Of a DNA stretch of 62,050 bases, positions 60,161 through 62,050 are shown piece after piece (within the stretch, counting starts at the first letter, position 1; the number at the start of each line of letters is the position of its first letter). The notes under the pieces are model-generated. The model searched no databases. It was not told the origin of the DNA and saw only the letters and a list, made by a program, of their open reading frames with translations. Both the position numbers and the translations under genes were made by a program. The DNA comes from Deltaproteobacteria bacterium (lineage in GTDB: Bacteria; UBA10199; JADGCS01), in contig JADGCS010000008.1 of NCBI GenBank assembly GCA_015228875.1, forward strand, positions 1 through 62,050, written 5' to 3'.

Positions 60161-61006
60161 TTGAGATTTTTAAACCCGTCAAATTTACACGAGGCTCTCA
60201 CCCTCCTGAGCAAATTTCCCGACTGCAAAATACTTGCGGGCGGGACGGATGTGTGCGTGCAGTTGCGCGGCGGTGGTTTAAAACCAAAAGCGATTCTCAA
60301 CATCTGGGGCCTCAATGAATTAAAAAACATCCGCGATGAAGGGCGGTATATCACGATTGGCGCGCTCTCTACACATACCGACATCATCAGATCGCCCCTC
60401 ATTCACAAGCACATCCCTGTTCTGGCCAAGGCGTGCAGGACCATAGGCGCCGTGCAGGTGCAAAATCGTGGCACGATTGGCGGCAACGTCATGAATGCCT
60501 CGCCCGCTGGTGACACGCTTCCCGTGTTGATGGCCTACGCCGCAGATGTAGAAGTTACAAGCATTGCCGGGCAGCGTTGGGTTCCATTTGAGGGTTTCTT
60601 TACGGGGTACAGGGCCACTGTTGTGCGCCCAGGCGAGATGGTAACTGGTTTCAGGATTGCATGGCCACCACGGGGTGAACGCGCCGACTTTATCAAGATC
60701 GGTTCGCGCAAGGCGATCACGATCTCCAAGGTGATGGCTTGTTTCAGGGCGCGCATCGAGCACAAAAAGATTGTGGGTATCTCTATAGCCTTTGGCTCTG
60801 TGGCCCCCGTGCCTCTCCGTCTTAAACAAACAGAGGCGTTTCTTATGGGGCGCGTCCTGACCCATAAAACCATCGACGAGGCCGTCAATAAGCTTGCCAG
60901 TGACATAACCCCCATCAATGACATCCGTTCCACAGCGGACTACCGTCGCCATTGCTGCGGTGTTTTTTTACGGCGGTTTTTATTGGAGTCATTATGCGTG
61001 TCATAA
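60161..61006 (+). CDS. Molybdoenzyme FAD-binding medium subunit
   Basis: A 281-residue CoxM-type subunit. The FAD-binding motifs ILAGGTDVCVQLRGG and TIGGNVMNASPAGDTLPVLMAY are both present, followed by the C-terminal CO-dehydrogenase flavoprotein domain. It accepts electrons from the 2Fe-2S subunit and passes them to NAD or another acceptor. It starts with TTG 60161, 1 nt after the small-subunit stop, with AAGAGGTGG upstream. It overlaps the decarboxylase-like gene by 13 nt. Confidence 0.9.
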   Translation: MRFLNPSNLHEALTLLSKFPDCKILAGGTDVCVQLRGGGLKPKAILNIWGLNELKNIRDEGRYITIGALSTHTDIIRSPLIHKHIPVLAKACRTIGAVQVQNRGTIGGNVMNASPAGDTLPVLMAYAADVEVTSIAGQRWVPFEGFFTGYRATVVRPGEMVTGFRIAWPPRGERADFIKIGSRKAITISKVMACFRARIEHKKIVGISIAFGSVAPVPLRLKQTEAFLMGRVLTHKTIDEAVNKLASDITPINDIRSTADYRRHCCGVFLRRFLLESLCVS

Positions 61007-62050
61007 ATCCTGAAGACATTACAAAACAAAAATATAACTCGCTCAAATTCTGCGAGGGGGCCCATGGACTCGAGGTCATAATCAACGCAAAGATAATCCG
61101 TGTCAAAGATCTCTACGATCAGATCGGCAGCATGCACCCCCACAGATTCCGCGGTGCCCTTGTTTATTCACGAGAGCAGTTTTTATTAAACCTTAAGGCT
61201 GTATCGGATACGATATCAAAACACATCAAGGATTTCAGAATTTATTGGGCCGTCAAATCAGCCCCCTTAAAAGAGCTTGTAGAGGGTGCGGCCAAGAGCG
61301 GTTTTGGTTTTGATGTTGGCTCTACCGAAGAGCTTATGATGGCGGTTAATGCAGGTGCTTTAGGCCGTAACATTTGTCACACGGCGGCTGCAAAGTTTGA
61401 TTGGGATATTGACGCCATTGTGAAACATGATTGTCTCTCAATCACCGATAACCTGACAGAGTTATCGCTCCTTAACGAAAGGGCAAAGGCACTTGGCAAA
61501 AGGGCTCGCGTGGGAATCAGGGTCAATCCCTCTGTGCAGTCAGAGACCGCGAGTATCATATCTACGGGACGCGCCGACTGCAAATTTGGTATCCCGGATC
61601 TCTCCAATGAGTATCTGGATCAGTTTCGGCGGTTTAAATATATTGATATTCAGGCGCTGCACATGCACATTGGGCATCAGATAGCCAATCCAGATAATTA
61701 TATCGAGGCTGTGGGCAGGGTCACAAAAATTTATAAACTTTTTTCACAGAACGGGTTTACAATTAAAATCATCGATGTTGGCGGTGGGTTTCCCTACCAG
61801 TATACCGAGTCTCAAGAATTCGAATCAGTCTGCAAGGATCAACACTCATTTCCCAATTATGTCAGGTACGATTTTGAAACATACATCAAAAAAATAAAAG
61901 AAAAATTTACCATGGATCTTCAAGGGGCGCTTCCCACGATCGCCTTTGAGCCGGGGAATATCGTCACTGCGGGGACGGCATTTGCGCTGGGGTATGTTTT
62001 AAATACCAAAATATATCCAAACGGTCTCAGGTGGGTGATGGTGTCGATTA
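60994..62050 (+). CDS. Orn/DAP/Arg decarboxylase 2-family protein (5' part)
   Basis: A PLP-dependent decarboxylase of the fold-type III group (LysA/ornithine/arginine family), cut by the window edge after 352 codons. FRIYWAVKSAP contains the Schiff-base lysine (Lys88). GFDVGSTEELMMAV, MHIGHQI, IIDVGGGFP and FEPGNIVTAG are the expected phosphate-binding and active-site segments. ATG 60994 follows TTGGAG with good spacing and overlaps the molybdoenzyme medium subunit by 13 nt. Which amino acid it decarboxylates cannot be decided without the C terminus. Linkage to the molybdoenzyme may be functional or only transcriptional. Confidence 0.88.
   Translation, partial: MRVINPEDITKQKYNSLKFCEGAHGLEVIINAKIIRVKDLYDQIGSMHPHRFRGALVYSREQFLLNLKAVSDTISKHIKDFRIYWAVKSAPLKELVEGAAKSGFGFDVGSTEELMMAVNAGALGRNICHTAAAKFDWDIDAIVKHDCLSITDNLTELSLLNERAKALGKRARVGIRVNPSVQSETASIISTGRADCKFGIPDLSNEYLDQFRRFKYIDIQALHMHIGHQIANPDNYIEAVGRVTKIYKLFSQNGFTIKIIDVGGGFPYQYTESQEFESVCKDQHSFPNYVRYDFETYIKKIKEKFTMDLQGALPTIAFEPGNIVTAGTAFALGYVLNTKIYPNGLRWVMVSI

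Noticed and set aside
1-62050. CRISPR array, tRNA or rRNA genes
   Set aside because: No regularly spaced identical repeats with spacers, and no tRNA cloverleaf or rRNA segments were recognised; the dispersed repeats are irregularly placed and not spacer-like.

Overview
The window looks like chromosomal DNA of a Gram-negative bacterium. It encodes an outer-membrane porin, a Wzi-type capsule protein, a TonB-like transducer, several lipoproteins, and long secreted proteins with MopE-like, FG-GAP and thrombospondin type 3 repeats. Those secreted families, the large Ser/Thr kinase with AAA and TPR domains, and the M64 peptidase are typical of deltaproteobacterial lineages (Myxococcota, Bdellovibrionota and uncultured relatives). 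This placement is inference; there is no rRNA or marker gene here to confirm it.

Layout. (1) 157-21376 is a surface-polysaccharide and capsule locus: two methyltransferases, a Nudix-like protein, a NeuB-family synthase, a HAD phosphatase, a FemAB-like transferase, a DegT-like PLP enzyme, GT4 and GT2 glycosyltransferases, two radical SAM enzymes, a polysaccharide deacetylase, mannose-1-phosphate guanylyltransferase, a TviB/TviC pair for UDP-GalNAcA-type sugars, a GMC oxidoreductase, a Gfo/Idh/MocA oxidoreductase and Wzi. (2) 21529-29850 is mixed housekeeping: an NTE-like patatin with two cNMP domains, MoeA, a PPC-domain protein, a MATE transporter, a nitronate monooxygenase and an ankyrin membrane protein. 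(3) 30055-35271 is a regulatory pair: an HTH/HDOD-like protein and a kinase-AAA-TPR protein. (4) 35491-46955 holds mostly secreted or outer-membrane proteins. (5) 47141-54827 holds glmU, an L,D-transpeptidase, a TonB-like protein, uvrC, a BrnT/BrnA toxin-antitoxin pair and an unknown gene. (6) 54922-62050 holds a beta-helix protein, a three-subunit xanthine-dehydrogenase-type molybdoenzyme (which needs the MoeA product) and the 5' part of a PLP decarboxylase (DAP/ornithine type) that runs off the window.

The most unusual content lies between and inside the genes. A dispersed, modular family of hairpin-string repeats (modules B and A, about 15 copies or fragments) sits almost always at gene ends. 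Its copies show compensatory changes in the stems and reordered modules. It supplies stop codons, apparent start codons and a terminator-like hairpin, and in one case forms an in-frame 84-bp insert inside a radical SAM gene. Two other small palindromic families occur: perfect long inverted repeats at 2597 and 40970, and elements sharing the terminal sequence TGTCTGTCGGGAAA at 1 and 31833. A repeat of the type translated as VIASEARQS lies in frame inside a lipoprotein gene. No transposase, CRISPR array, tRNA or rRNA was recognised.
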